A stretch of 64,000 nt of DNA from Nectonema munidae (Eukaryota; Nematomorpha; Nectonematoida; Nectonematidae), in contig JAUIRK010001057.1 in NCBI GenBank assembly GCA_030549495.1, forward strand, positions 863,501 to 927,500. Direction: 5' to 3'. The notes below the pieces were generated by a model. That model was given only the letters and a program-made list of their open reading frames with translations, did not search any database and had not been told where the DNA came from. The stretch's first letter is position 1; every line of letters starts with the position of its first letter. Made by a program: the position numbers and the translations under genes. Shown one piece after another: positions 36,366 to 49,449 of this stretch.

Positions 36366-37990
36366 ATGTCTAGAAAAAGTTTAAATTCACCAGATATAGT
36401 CTGCTATGTTTGTGGAGAATTCACTCCTGTAAGTTCACGAAACTCCTTTGTTAAAACGTTGCTATCTAGCTTATTTTGGATGTAAGCCTCATAAAGCTTG
36501 TAAAAATTGAAAATGTGGTCAATAAAAAAACTTAAAATCATGCCTTTTGGAGTTCCAATGATTTGGCGCGAACAAAAGGACCGCCTTAATGATTGCTACT
36601 TTTGTATGACCAAAGTAGCTGGTTTCAACAAAAAAAATTAAAAAAAAACATATTATACCCTAACATTCCATCTGCACTTAGACCTGTACCTCATTCTAAT
36701 GATATACCTATAACTGAAGTACCCAAAAATATAAGTTTTTTTTCAGAAACGGAGTCAAGTGAAGAGGAAGAAAAAACAAGCTCTGATCTATCTACTGATT
36801 CTCTCCCAAAACTTTTTGACCAATTTGAGTTAAATGATTTCGTAAGAGATCTCAACCTCTCTAAAAAAGTGCCAAACTACTAGGCTCTAGACTGAAAAAT
36901 AAGAATCTTTTAACTGCTTCGACAACTTTCCCTTGGTACCGTTATCGTGAACAAGAGTTTACTCAATTTTTTAAAAAAAAAGACAATTTAATTTTTTGTT
37001 GGAATGTTAAAGGTCTCGTTGAACAAATGGGACTTGAATTCAAAATAGAAGATTGGAGACTCTTCATTGATTCTTCAAAAAATGTCTAGAAGCAGTTCTT
37101 TTACACAATGGAAACACAATTCGATCTTTACCAATTGGTCATAGTTTTCACATGAAAGAAACTTATGAGAATTTGAAAATTTTAATTAACGCAATAGACT
37201 ATAATGAAAACAAAGTGGGGATTTCAAAGTCATTGCACTTCTGATTGGTTTCCAAAAGGGATACACAAAGTATCCTTGCTTTCTGGGCCTCTGGAACAGC
37301 AGAGCAAAAGAAACACATTACGAGATGAAAACTTACCCGAAAAGAACAAATTTTTTACCTGAAATGTTCAATATAATACCTACTCCACGTGTAGATCCTG
37401 AAAAATTTTTGCTTCCACCCTTGCATATTAAGCTGGGATAAATTAAAAATTTTACAAAGTATTTGAATTAACAAAACGCTGCATTCAAGTATTTGCAAAA
37501 AAAAATTCCCACAAATGAAGTGATGCGAAATTGAAAGCTGAGATTTTTATTGGTCCCCAAATTAAAGAAAAGGATGATGATTTTGAAAAAAAATCTGATA
37601 GAAAGTGAAAAAAAAGCATGGGTATTGTTTAAAAATGTTGTTGAAAATTTTTTAGGTAACAAAAGGAAGACTGAATATGAAAAAATAGTTGAAGAATTAA
37701 TTTCAAATTTTCGTGATCTCGGTTTCGGAATGGGTTTAATAATGCACTTTTTACAATTCCCATTTCGATTATTTTCCTGATGACTGTGGAAATTATAGTG
37801 AAGAGCAAGGTGAACGTTTTCACCAAGATATAAGTGAAATGGAAAAAAGGTATCAAGGAAAATGGAGTGTCAATATGATGGCGGACTACTGTTGGTCTAT
37901 AAAATGGGATAATTCAAATTCTTTGCACAAAAGAAAAGTTAAAAAAGTCTTTTTTGTAGATTTGTATAATTCTTTTTTTGTGTATTTAAA
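36366..37990 (+). mobile_element. Degraded transposase-like element, family uncertain
   Basis: The + strand carries blocks of a repetitive protein family I know from several invertebrate genomes but cannot place in a named superfamily: a Cys-rich N-terminus (CYVCGEF), an acidic linker (ETESSEEEE), FIDSSK followed by a HNGN block, GHSFHMKETYEN, and a C-terminal block with NVVENFLGN and GERFHQDISEMEKRYQGKW. Blocks occur in family order but the copy has multiple breaks and is a fossil. Terminal repeats and target duplications were not found. Confidence 0.6.
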
Positions 37991-38675
37991 GTTTTTGTTT
38001 GTATACAATATACATGTACCTTTTTTCCAATAATTCAAATTTTATATGAAAATTTTTAGAACGTGTTTAATTCGAAACTCTTACGTGATGTTGCAAAACT
38101 ACTAACATTTTTGTAATCACCAGGATAAAATTGACTAGAATATCATGTTTAAATTAAAATAAAAATTAAAATTTGTGCTTGCAATTCATCTTGATAAGTC
38201 CTTAGAAGTGACAAATTGTACATGGGCTCTAATATTTGCCGGGAAGTAGTAAAGGAAAGGATTAAGGAATAATTTTGGATGATGTAAGTAACGTCGAAAA
38301 GACAAAATGACTTTCCAGTGAAATAATCATTTTCCAAGCAACATATGAAGTCATAAAATCTTAGAAACTCCACTACTGATGGGGACAGCAGATGCAGCTA
38401 TGTTAGGACCACTGCTCATTCTAAGAACAATTGGGGTTCAAGTTTTTCTTCGGTGATGCCCAAATTTAGCCAGGGATCGGAATTCATATGTTAGCTTTTA
38501 TATCGGATTTAGAAGTAACGCCAGAAAGCAAAAGAGGAAGTACATTTGTGCTAGTGACAACTAACTTAGTTAACAAATTAGCTATTTTGATTAATAGTGC
38601 TTTTAGTAGCAGCTAAAATATACGACATCTTGTCACATTAGCGATTTTGGTTCTAGCTATCATGAATCAAGCCAA

Positions 38676-39310
38676 CACTGAGAAAATAAATTAGTTCCAT
38701 ACTTGTTAATTAAATTAGTAGACGCTTTCACCAATGAATTAGTAAGGTTTACCAGCTTAAAAGTATAACCTCCTAATATGAGAATAATTACTAGTTATAG
38801 TTTTGACTCCTTCTACATAAATTATTAAAAAAGTAAGTATATTTCTAAATAAACTAGAAAATACTTGTAACAATAGTAACTGTCCATTACTATAGTTCAG
38901 TCAACCTTGCTATTATTAATCCAGTATAGAGTCCAATAAAGTAACATCAAATTTGAAAATTGACCTAAATAAGTTTAAAAAATTGTTTTGAAAATTTAAA
39001 AAATACACTTATTGATTAAATGAACAAATATGCATAATACTTTTTTCTAAAATTAAATTTCTCTTTGTATACTTCAAATGAGGCCTTCTCTGAATCTTAA
39101 AATGAGTGCATAATGTGTCTGCTATTAATTCGCATCGTCTAACATTGAAGAAAGTAAAGAATGCTTCTTTTGGTGTATTATTTATTTATATCTGTGAAGA
39201 TAGCATGATTCGTAGTCGTAACTAACACGTTAGTAAAGTCATCGTTAACTAATCCAAAGAACAACTTTACTAATCTAATTAGTAAAAGTGATACTAATTT
39301 TTTCTCAGTG
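38676..39310. mobile_element. MITE-like element with CACTGAGAAAA terminal inverted repeats
   Basis: Begins CACTGAGAAAATAAATTAGT and ends ACTAATTTTTTCTCAGTG, an inverted pair with a 2-nt offset. The interior has repeated TTAGTAA/TTACTAA words. No coding frame. Target duplication not clear. Confidence 0.65.
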
Positions 39311-39427
39311 AACAAGCGCAGGTATATACTAGCTCTTTTGGGGGTAGTTAATTTGTGTCTCTCCCATTTCCAAAAGCCAAAATGTGAAGCTATTTATCCG
39401 CGGCTTGAATAAAAAGTGAAATACATA

Positions 39428-39565
39428 TTAACCCATTTACGGGCAATGTTCTTATTTTGGAACATAAGTAATTTCATCTTCGTCTGCTTTTTTCAATGAC
39501 TTTGAATATAAATCGTCTGCGTTTTTTTAAATATCGTCTGCTTTGCTTGGCCTTAAATGGGTTAA
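39428..39565 (+). mobile_element. TTAA MITE, subfamily A, copy A3
   Basis: TTAACCCATTTACGGGCAATG to CTTAAATGGGTTAA, with TTAA at both borders, same orientation and nearly same sequence as A1 (138 bp). Confidence 0.88.
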
Positions 39566-39849
39566 CACCGGTTACAGCTACTTTTTTCGAAAACCGTGTT
39601 GGTGTTGTACGTTTCTAAAAAATATTAGCTACTCTAAAAAGTCGATAATAACTTTATATTTGCTTCAGTTTTGGCCCTTAGAAACAGACTGATTTTTTTG
39701 CGGATGAATTGCCGAAAAGTTTAGCCAAAGCACTGGGTTACGCAATCCTGGTTTTTAAGCTCCTGTCACTCGAATATCTCATAATGTAAACTTTTTGCAT
39801 TGCATGATACATCGGTAAGTTCTCTTAACTCCCGATTCCTTAAACTCTT

Positions 39850-40059
39850 GTGTTAAGACTTTGTAGCTGAACAGTGTAGTTTTTTTTCTATATTCATATG
39901 CTCTGGCTTTCCAGAAGAAACGTCACAAAATGTGACTATGAGCTTCAAGAAAACTTGCTTGAACTTCTTCAACTTTTGCACAAATGTGAAGATTTTGCCA
40001 CTCACTTGAATGATCATTCCTTCATTCTGAACCTTGCTTAGATTTTTGCTATTTTTCAT
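39850..40059 (-). mobile_element. Possible Tigger/CENP-B-type HTH relic
   Basis: A - strand frame reads IIQVSGKIFTFVQKLKKFKQ and VTFCDVSSGKPEHMN, loosely matching the CENP-B HTH of Tigger transposases (VSGPxxQEKAxxFAxKL, then VTFKxVCGESADVN). Adjacent AACTCCCGATT words also recall pogo ends. Weak call. Confidence 0.35.
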
Positions 40060-41232
40060 GCTTTAGATATGCTAAACAGGAGATTTCAAGTAACAGAAAT
40101 AAAAGTATGTCAGTATATATATATTAAGCATTTCTCTCAAAACCTCAGCTTTGAAGGGCAAACATTCGGTCTCATAGCTTTTCTAATTTGGTACTGTAAA
40201 AGAACTTATGAATGAAAAAGCTAACTGAATTACAACATGATGATTCTGCACCTAACACATATTTTGAAATAGTGTGGTTTTTCATTTTTGATGAAGAAGA
40301 GAAAGACATTTAATTATGAAATTTCATATATCTGCAATAAAATATGAAGGATATGGTAAGGAATATGTACGAACACAATGAAACACATGGTGATATTTTT
40401 AAAAGGCCAGAAAGCGGCTAATGTGAAAAAAATAACTTATTTTATAATAAAAATAAAAAATATTGTATATTTGAAAATATTAATATAGTCGTAAGAAGTT
40501 AAAAATGGGTAAGTTATTAAATTCATCTCTATATTATACTTGAACATAGGTGCATTCAAAAAAATAAAAAGAGCTATGTGGAAAATTACCTATGTAAATG
40601 GTAATGGCATGCTAGCTGAACGAAAACGAGCTCTACCTAAATCTCCTTTATTAATTTATACTTTCTCTCCATTTTTTCGTGCTTCCACACTATTATAATG
40701 TCTTACTCGTTTTGGTTGAGAAACTTCTAAAGAAAATTGGCAGTGATTCAGCACAATTCTTACAACTTGGCTTTGTGAATCAGCATTTTCGGTGCTGTTA
40801 GAAATTAAATAAAAATAAAAATCAACCTCCAAATACGTGAACTAACCCCCCCCTTAAATTTTTCCGATTAATAATACAATGTAACAAAAAATTGTTTCTT
40901 TAAACTCCACTTTGTAAAGTCTCGTTCTTCTTGCCAAACCGCTTCCAATATAAGGCTGCTTGCTAACTGTAGAAGTAAAGCAAGAGCTATTTATGTTTAT
41001 CACTTTTCAATTTACAAATATTTAATTATATTTAAGTAAAAATTAGACATACCTTTATTATATCAAATGTACACTTTCTTTTATATTAGATAGAAATTTT
41101 GAAAGTTCAATCTGAAAAAATTTTAATGTAATATAATCCTTTTCATTGAAAGAATATCATCAATAAAAATATTTGATGATATGTAAAGCCTTGCATCTCT
41201 AACTAAATAATAGTAGTCTTCTTTCTTCTTTA
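40060..41232. other. AT-rich intergenic DNA, no gene seen
   Basis: No supported frame, RNA gene or repeat. Confidence 0.4.
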
Positions 41233-41991
41233 TCTATTCTATTATATAATAATATTAACGCAGGTATAGCGAATCATATATATATGTAGGTAGGTATATA
41301 TATTTCACGATTTGCGAACTTCACATTTTTACACTTTGAAGCAAAAATTTTTTAGAATGAAGGCGGGTTTTTCAGTTTTTTTTATACGTATCTACCATAT
41401 TTACCCTTCTGCGTTTGATGGTGATACTCGCGTCACCCCAAATTGAGGTCAATGGCGCGAGGCAGAGATGCAAATTTTGGGGTTATGATTTATTTTTTTG
41501 AATTTTTTTTTATGCAAAGTAGTTATAGTTATGAATAATAATTGACAAAAAATTTCTCTTTTTTTCAGAATTTCCTCTCAAAAATCACAATTTTCAAACT
41601 TTTTAATCCAAAATTGCTCAAAAAATAAAAAATTTTTTTTTTTAATATTTTCATTATGAGATGCAGATTGAGTTATATTTTATTCTAATATTTGAAATTT
41701 TTGAAAAATCTCTATTTTTGATATATTTTTTTTCATTTTAACAATTTTTTCAAAAAATTTTCTCTCAAAAATGACCGCATTTTATGCTTGAAACAAAATT
41801 TTATGTGAGAATTTTTTTTAAAACATTTTAAACCACGCGCATAATAAAGAGCATCCTTTTACCTACATTTTTAAATTATTTTTAGTTTTCAAAAAATTCA
41901 AAATTTTTTTTTATAACCCCTTGAACAATATGCACAATTTTGCCATTTCACTATATTTTAGCGTGTAAAATGAAGAAGGAAATTTTTTTTG

Positions 41992-44900
41992 CTAGAATCA
42001 CGCGGTACCAATGATCTTTAACTGGACCTAGAATCACGCGGTATTAATGATCTTTAAGACCTAGAATCACGCGGTACCAATGATCTTTAACTGGACCTAT
42101 TATCACGCGGTACCAATGATCTTTCACACGTCCTAGAATCACTGTACCAATGATCTTTTACAGGACCTAGAATCACGGGGGTACCAATGATCTTTAACTG
42201 GACTTATGAATCACAGTACCAATGATCTTTCACAGTACCTAGGATCACGCAGTACCAATGATCTTTAACTGGACCTAGAATCACAGTACCAATGATCTTT
42301 CACACGTCCTAGAATCACTGTACCAATGATCTTTAACTGGACCTAGAATCACGCGGTATTAATGATCTTTAAGACCTAGAATCACGCGGTACCAATGATC
42401 TTTAACTGGACCTATTATCACGCGGTACCAATGATCTTTCACACGTCCTAGAATCACAGTACCAATGATCTTTTACAGGACCTAGAATCACGGGGGTACC
42501 AATGATCTTTAACTGGACCTATGAATCACAGTACCAATGATCTTTCACAGTACCTAGGATCACGCAGTACCAATGATCTTTAACTGGACCTAGAATCACA
42601 GTACCAATGATCTTTCACACGTCCTAGAATCACTGTACCAATGATCTTTCACACGTCCTATTATCACTGTACAAATGATCTTTGACACGTCCTATTATCA
42701 CAGTACCAATGATCTCTAACTGTACCTAGAATCACGCGGTATTAATGATCTTTAAGACCTAGAATCACGCGGTACCAATGATCTTTAACTGGACCTATTA
42801 TCACGCAGTACCAATGATCTTTCACACGTCCTAGAATCACAGTACCAATGATCTTTTACAGGACCTAGAATCACGGGGGTACCAATGATCTTTAACTGGA
42901 CCTATGAATCACAGTACCAATGATCTTTCACAGTACCTAGGATCACGCAGTACCAATGATCTTTAACTGGACCTAGAATCACAGTACCAATGATCTTTCA
43001 CACGTCCTAGAATCACTGTACCAATGATCTTTCACACGTCCTATTATCACTGTACAAATGATCTTTGACACGTCCTATTATCACAGTACCAATGATCTTT
43101 AACTGGACCTAGAATTACGCGGTATTAATGATCTTTAAGACCTAGAATCACGCGGTACCAATTATCTTTAACTGGACCTATTATCACGCGGTACCAATGA
43201 TCTTTCACACGTCCTAGAATCACAGTACCAATGATCTTTTACAGGACCTAGAATCACGGGGGTACCAATGATCTTTAACTGGACCTATGAATCACAGTAC
43301 CAATGATCTTTCACAGTACCTAGGATCACGCAGTACCAATGATCTTTAACTGGACCTAGAATCACAGTACCAATGATCTTTCACACGTCCTAGAATCACT
43401 GTACCAATGATCTTTAACTGGACCTAGAATCACGCGGTATTAATGATCTTTAAGACCTAGAATCACGCGGTACCAATGATCTTTAACTGGACCTATTATC
43501 ACGCGGTACCAATGATCTTTAACTGGACCTATTATCACGCGGTACCAATGATCTTTCACACGTCCTAGAATCACAGTACCAATGATCTTTAACTGGACTT
43601 ATGAATCACAGTACCAATGATCTTTCACAGTACCTAGGATCACGCAGTACCAAAGATCTTTAACTGGACCTAGAATCACAGTACCAATGATCTTTCACAC
43701 GTCCTAGAATCACTGTACCAATGATCTTTAACACGTCCTAGTATCACGCGGTACTAATGATCTTTGACACGTCCTAGTATCACCAGTACCAATGATCTTT
43801 AACTGGACCTAGTATCACGCAGTACCAATGATCTTTCACAAGTCCTAGAATCACGCAGTACCAATGATCTTTAACTGGACCTAGTATCACGGGGGTACCA
43901 ATGATCTTTCACACGTCCTAGAATCACAGTACCAATGATCTTTTACAGGACCTAGAATCACGGGGGTACCAATGATCTTTAACTGGACCTATGAATCACA
44001 GTACCAATGATCTTTCACACGTCCTAGGATCACGCAGTACCAATGATCTTTCACAGAACCTACTATCACAGTACCAATGATCTTTCACACGTCCTAGAAT
44101 CACAGTACCAATGATCTTTAACTGGACCTAGAATCACGCGGTATTAATGATCTTTAAGACCTAGAATCACGCGGTACAAATGATCTTTAACTGGACCTAT
44201 TATCACGCGGTACCAATGATCTTTCACACGTCCTAGAATCACAGTACCAATGATCTTTAACTGGACTTATGAATCACAGTACCAATGATCTTTCACAGTA
44301 CCTAGGATCACGCAGTACCAAAGATCTTTAACTGGACCTAGAATCACAGTACCAATGATCTTTCACACGTCCTAGAATCACTGTACCAATGATCTTTAAC
44401 TGGACCTAGAATCACGCGGTATTAATGATCTTTAAGACCTAGAATCACGCGGTACCAATTATCTTTAACTGGACCTATTATCACGCAGTACCAATGATCT
44501 TTCACACGTCCTAGAATCACAGTACCAATGATCTTTTACAGGACCTAGAATCACGGGGGTACCAATGATCTTTAACTGGACCTATGAATCACAGTACCAA
44601 TGATCTTTCACAGTACCTAGGATCACGCAGTACCAATGATCTTTAACTGGACCTAGAATCACAGTACCAATGATCTTTCACACGTCCTAGAATCACTGTA
44701 CCAATGATCTTTCACACGTCCTATTATCACTGTACAAATGATCTTTGACACGTCCTATTATCACAGTACCAATGATCTCTAACTGGACCTAGAATCACGC
44801 GGTATTAATGATCTTTAAGACCTAGAATCACGCGGTACCAATTATCTTTAACTGGACCTATTATCACGCAGTACCAATGATCTTTCACACGTCCTAGAAT

Positions 44901-46275
44901 CACAGTACCAATGATCTTTTACAGGACCTAGAATCACGGGGGTACCAATGATCTTTAACTGGACCTATGAATCACAGTACCAATGATCTTTCACAGTACC
45001 TAGGATCACGCAGTACCAATGATCTTTAACTGGACCTAGAATCACAGTACCAATGATCTTTCACACGTCCTAGAATCACTGTACCAATGATCTTTCACAC
45101 GTCCTATTATCACTGTACAAATGATTTTTGACACGTCCTATTATCACAGTACCAATGATCTTTAACTGGACCTAGAATCACGCGGTACCAATGATCTTTA
45201 AGACCTAGAATCACGCGGTACCAATGATCTTTAACTGGACCTATTATCACGCGGTACCAATGATCTTTCACACGTCCTAGAATCACAGTACCAATGATCT
45301 TTTACAGGACCTAGAATCACGGGGGTACCAATGATCTTTAACTGGACCTATGAATCACAGTACCAATGATCTTTCACAGTACCTAGGATCACGCAGTACC
45401 AATGATCTTTAACTGGACCTAGAATCACAGTACCAATGATCTTTCACACGTCCTAAAATCACTGTACCAATGATCTTTCACACGTCCTATTATCACTGTA
45501 CAAATGATCTTTGACACGTCCTATTATCACAGTACCAATGATCTTTAACTGGACCTAGAATCACGCGGTATTAATGATCTTTAAGACCTAGAATCACGCG
45601 GTACCAATTATCTTTAACTGGTCCTATTATCACGCAGTACCAATGATCTTTCACACGTCCTAGAATCACAGTACCAATGATCTTTTACAGGACCTAGAAT
45701 CACGGGAGTACCAATGATCTTTAACTGGACCTATGAATCACAGTACCAATGATCTTTCACAGTACCTAGGATCACGCAGTACCAATGATCTTTAACTGGA
45801 CCTAGAATCACAGTACCAATGATCTTTCACACGTCCTAGAATCACTGTACCAATGATCTTTCACACGTCCTATTATCACTGTACAAATGATCTTTGACAC
45901 GTCCTATTATCACAGTACCAATGATCTTTAACTGGACTTAGATTAAAGGTACCAATGATCTTTCACACGTCCTATTATCACAGTACCAATGATCTTTCAC
46001 ACATCCTAGAATCACGGGGACCCAGAAACATAACAAATATACAAGTATTATACATTTTTAGAATCCTCTCATTATTCTATTTAATAATTTTAATGGTTTA
46101 TCCGATTATTTTGCATTGTTTAGAAAAAATGATTTTTTTTTAATTTACTTGAAACGGGGATTTCTTTACGGGCGATATCAATGATTAGTATTAGTGGTAC
46201 CAATGATCTTTGATCTAGAATCTACCAATGATCTTTCACGCGTCTTAGAATCTATCAATGATCTTCACACGTCCT
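41992..46275. repeat. Minisatellite, about 35-bp monomer, 383-bp higher-order repeat
   Basis: Each monomer holds GTACCAATGATCTTT followed by a variable spacer (AACTGGACCTAGAATCACGC, CACACGTCCTAGAATCA and others). By length there are roughly 115 monomers. Variant markers recur in fixed order: CCTAGGATCACGCAG starts at about 42936, 43319, then 44616, 44999, 45382 and 45765, each 383 bp apart, with shorter blocks of about 316 bp elsewhere. The final 250 bp are degenerate and interrupted by unique AT-rich DNA (46020-46185). Confidence 0.95.
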
Positions 46276-46301
46276 AGAATGACGGGGACCCAGAATCCTA
46301 C

Positions 46302-46341
46302 GTCTCGAGCGAAGCGAGAGACAAACACAAGGACCGGCTAG
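46302..46341 (+). promoter_or_regulatory. Helitron 3' hairpin and CTAG terminus
   Basis: Hairpin with stem TCTCG / CGAGA and loop AGCGAAG, then ACAAACACAAGGACCGG and CTAG. It would serve as the transposition termination signal of the Helitron above. Confidence 0.65.
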
Positions 46342-46421
46342 TATATATAAAAAAATTATATCGAATATTTGAATGAAAGGAGAAAGGCTTTTTAAAGATT
46401 GCAAAAAAAAGTAAGAGATCA

Positions 46422-48130
46422 TTATATAAATTTACGATTATTAAATAATACAGATGCACTTAAAGCACTTTTCGAAAAGTTGAGGGAAGAGTATAGTGGC
46501 GACCAAGAATTGGTAGATGCATCATAGCACTCAATCGAACTTGTTGTTCCATTTCCATCGTAGCCTCCAAGTGCATAGAGTTTGTTGGGCAGAGCGGCTA
46601 AAACAAAATTTGATCTGCCTAAGTTCAGCGAAGCAGAGAAACGCCAGACGTTGCTTAGAAAATCATAACATTCACAGGTATTGAGCCTCTCGTTGCCATC
46701 GAAGCCTCCACAAGCGTTGAAGTTAACACAACTTACACCTGATCGCAGGCAATTCATCCAACTTATCTTAACCCACGTGTCACACTGTGGCGAATAATGT
46801 TCCACAGTATTAGTAATCACGCTTGCATCAAAGCCGCCTACGATGTAAAGCCTCCCATTGATAGCTGCTGCAACGGCGTCGCTTCTCACGCGATTCATTG
46901 CTTTAATTTCTCTCCAAACACCAACACTTGGGTCAAAGACTTCGGCAGAAGAATGACTTTGGATTCCATCGTAGCCTCCCATAACATATATGCAACCATC
47001 AAGAATAGCAACGCTTACATAACATCTTTTAAAGTTCATAGGACATTCTTTGTAAACTTCCATGGTTGATAAGTTTAGGCAAATAACACTATTGAAGCAT
47101 TCATTTTCATCATGCCCTCCAATAAAATACATTGTTATTTAGAATGACTGTTTTATGGTATGCCAAATGATTAGTGTAGACATTTGGAACTATACTCCAG
47201 GTATCTTTTCTCACATTATATACTTCGAAGGAAGGAGAAACTCCGCATGCTTCCCATCCCCCAGACGTCACAATTATTTCATAAGGAATTCGATAATTCA
47301 TGTAAAATGAAGAAGATAAACTCAAACTGCGATCTCTTTTTCTCTGTTCTGTACATTGTTTTTGAAGAAGTTTTCAAAAGTATAATCTTGATTCGGCATC
47401 AACACAACAGTAGGATTTTTTATGACTTTATTTAGAAAAAAACTAGCACTTAATATCTCATATCTCACTAATTTAATGAGTTTTCATAACATTTTGTTGT
47501 TTTTGGATGATTTTTGACTTCTTCAATAAATTCCACTACGTAGTTAAACACTTTTTCTTCGTCCATGTTTAGGTAAGCACTATTTAGAAAGTATTCAATA
47601 TCAATAAACGAAAACTCAAAGCTTAAACCAGTAATACCATATTTTTCTATTATTTTTTCAAAATTTTGTTCTATGTATATTAGTATATTTGAAATGTTAT
47701 TCTGGTAACATAATTTTAGATGTAAAGTCCAGTTTTTAACAGAGACTTCTTGTGTCAAGAACAACTTGCAATATTTTTCCAGTTCAGTAATTTCATAAAT
47801 TATGGAAGCTTCTAGATAGAATATCTTCTATGTTGGATTCTAAAATGTCAACATCTCTACAATATGCAAAGTTTACTATTGACTGTAATGTTTTACCATG
47901 GATAACAAATTTCACTTGCTTCGATGATGAAAAGACTCTTTTTACTAAGTGCCCAACTTTATCAGATAATTGGAAAATTACAAAAGCATGAGCTTTAATC
48001 GTGGTATCATCAGAACTTATCAGTTCAATATCACTAAATTCATCAATCTTACATGACTATTTAAATCAAAATTTTCCAATTCTTCTAGAAATTTGTGAAA
48101 ATTATAAGAGTCTTGCATCTTTTCTTCCAT
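46422..48130 (-). pseudogene. KLHL10-like BTB-BACK-Kelch gene copy, intronless and broken
   Basis: Read from ATG 48130: a BTB part (DIELISSDDTTIKAHAFVIF and HGKTLQSIVNFAYCRDVDIL), a BACK part (47764-47468, LTQEVSVKNWTLHL and EEKVFNYVVEFIEE), then six Kelch repeats (47325-46422), each with GG and a spaced Trp or Tyr, e.g. CIYVMGGYDG, LYIVGGFDA, KLYALGGYDG. The RCYVSV, RSDA, RSG and RSNF words between blades match KLHL10. Total span (about 570 codons) fits a full-length family member. At least four frameshifts or stops occur (near 48020, 47815, 47465 and 47320, and again near 47130), and blade 5 lost about six residues. Working homologues are substrate adaptors for CUL3 ubiquitin ligases. The absence of introns suggests a retrocopy or an intronless family expansion. 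Confidence 0.85.
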
Positions 48131-48473
48131 CAATTTTATAGTTTAAGCAGCAAAAACACTTTTAAAATGTGATATTCTTAATATAAATTGAAAAAGAGGA
48201 CAATAATTTTGTCAAATGGGCGCACTTCTTGGCTTCCATCGGACTACGTCTTTGAGGGAGAGTAGAGGAAGAGGACAAAGCAAATAAGAATATACAAATA
48301 ATAATACATAGGAATATGCTTAACTAGTCCATTTATTATTTGAGCAAAAATTCACAATGTGCATTTTTATTAATTTAAGTTTTTACTTTCCTTAATATTT
48401 TTCGATATGATTTCATTTATTTCTCTTTTGTTTTACATCTTACGCTCACGATAACTTTCCTATGAAGTTCATC

Positions 48474-48636
48474 TTTGTTTGTTTTCCTTGATCTGTGGGA
48501 TTTATGCAACAGTTGAAATCTTTCCGATTGAATTGTCGCTTTATTTTGTAATATTCTTGTATTTTTCCCCTTTACTAATAAAATTGAAAATTGAATTCTT
48601 TAAATATAAGAATAAATACCATATGTTTCAATCTTC
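48474..48636. repeat. Dispersed repeat, copy 1
   Basis: About 163 bp beginning TTTGTTTTCCTTGATCTGTG, at least 90% identical to 56815-56977 in the same orientation. Unknown family. Includes ATTTATGCAACAGTTGAAAT. Confidence 0.85.
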
Positions 48637-48639
48637 ATG

Positions 48640-49449
48640 GAATTAAAATAATATTTATTGAATATAAAAGTTTAAGAGAAAATTTACATTATTTCATCAG
48701 GATAAAAGATTAAATTTAGTTCTATAAATCAGGAATCAAACCTCGAACACACCGGCAGTCTAAATCCATCAGTATTTTTTAAAATATGTGAGAGAAGCTA
48801 GTATTACTGTGATAGGGTCAATAATTATTTTAACTTTTCAAATTTATATATTGGCAGTTGTAGAGTTATAATGGCAATTATTTTTTTTTATCAAAATACA
48901 CCCTCCTTTACATTTTAAATATATCACTTCTTATACTTAATTTTTTTGGAAAACATTTCTATGATAGTATAAGGTTTACATAAAAAATTCTATTATTAAT
49001 TAACTTATTAGTTAGTTTACATTATTAAAAATATATCTGGAAAAAACAAATTAATTAACATGTTATATATAAAAATAGGTTAGGAATTTTTTTTTAATCT
49101 CATATAACTTTTTACGTTATATCATACTTTCATCTAAAAATATATTAAATCTTATCAGAGGTCTGGCAAGACCTCCGGGGAGACAACACGCAAAACTTGC
49201 CAGCCTTATTATATATTTAAATGTGTAAATCGTAAAATGCTTAAAAAATATACTTAAAATAAAAATTTTCAAAAAATATTTTACATACATATTGAAAGCC
49301 ACATTTCAAAAATTCTACCTAAAAGTTCAAAAAATTTAACTTTGAAATTGCAGTTTTATTTCATAAAAACTATATGATTGGTTGAAATGTTTATGTATAT
49401 AATAATCTCATAACCTGTACGGTTGAACGCGGGTAGACAACTTGCGTGT
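48640..49449. other. AT-rich intergenic DNA
   Basis: No supported gene. A weak B-box-like word (inverse GGTTTGATTCC near 48735) is not enough to call a SINE. Confidence 0.4.

Larger units (their letters stand above)
41233..46341 (+). mobile_element. Putative non-autonomous Helitron, about 5.1 kb
   Basis: The 5' end reads TCTATTCTATTATATAATAA after an A, in the style of Helitron 5'-TC ends. The 3' end is a GC-rich hairpin (46302-46322, stem TCTCG/CGAGA) followed 16 nt later by CTAG before a host T, fitting the Helitron CTRR|T rule and A|T target. There are no terminal inverted repeats and no target duplication, as expected. No Rep/helicase frame is present, so it would need a helper. Most of the interior (41992-46275) is a minisatellite. 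The 3' end is convincing, while the 5' end is inferred by pattern only. Confidence 0.65.

Noticed and set aside
38149-38373. - strand frame with hydrophobic runs, considered as a chemoreceptor exon
   Set aside because: No receptor signature motif and no neighbouring exons with matching phase.
41992-46010. Could the regular array be a CRISPR?
   Set aside because: There are no unique spacers. Both parts of the monomer repeat, in a higher-order pattern, in a eukaryotic setting.
45955-46143. Short frame at the end of the minisatellite
   Set aside because: It starts within satellite monomers and runs into AT-rich DNA, with no similarity.
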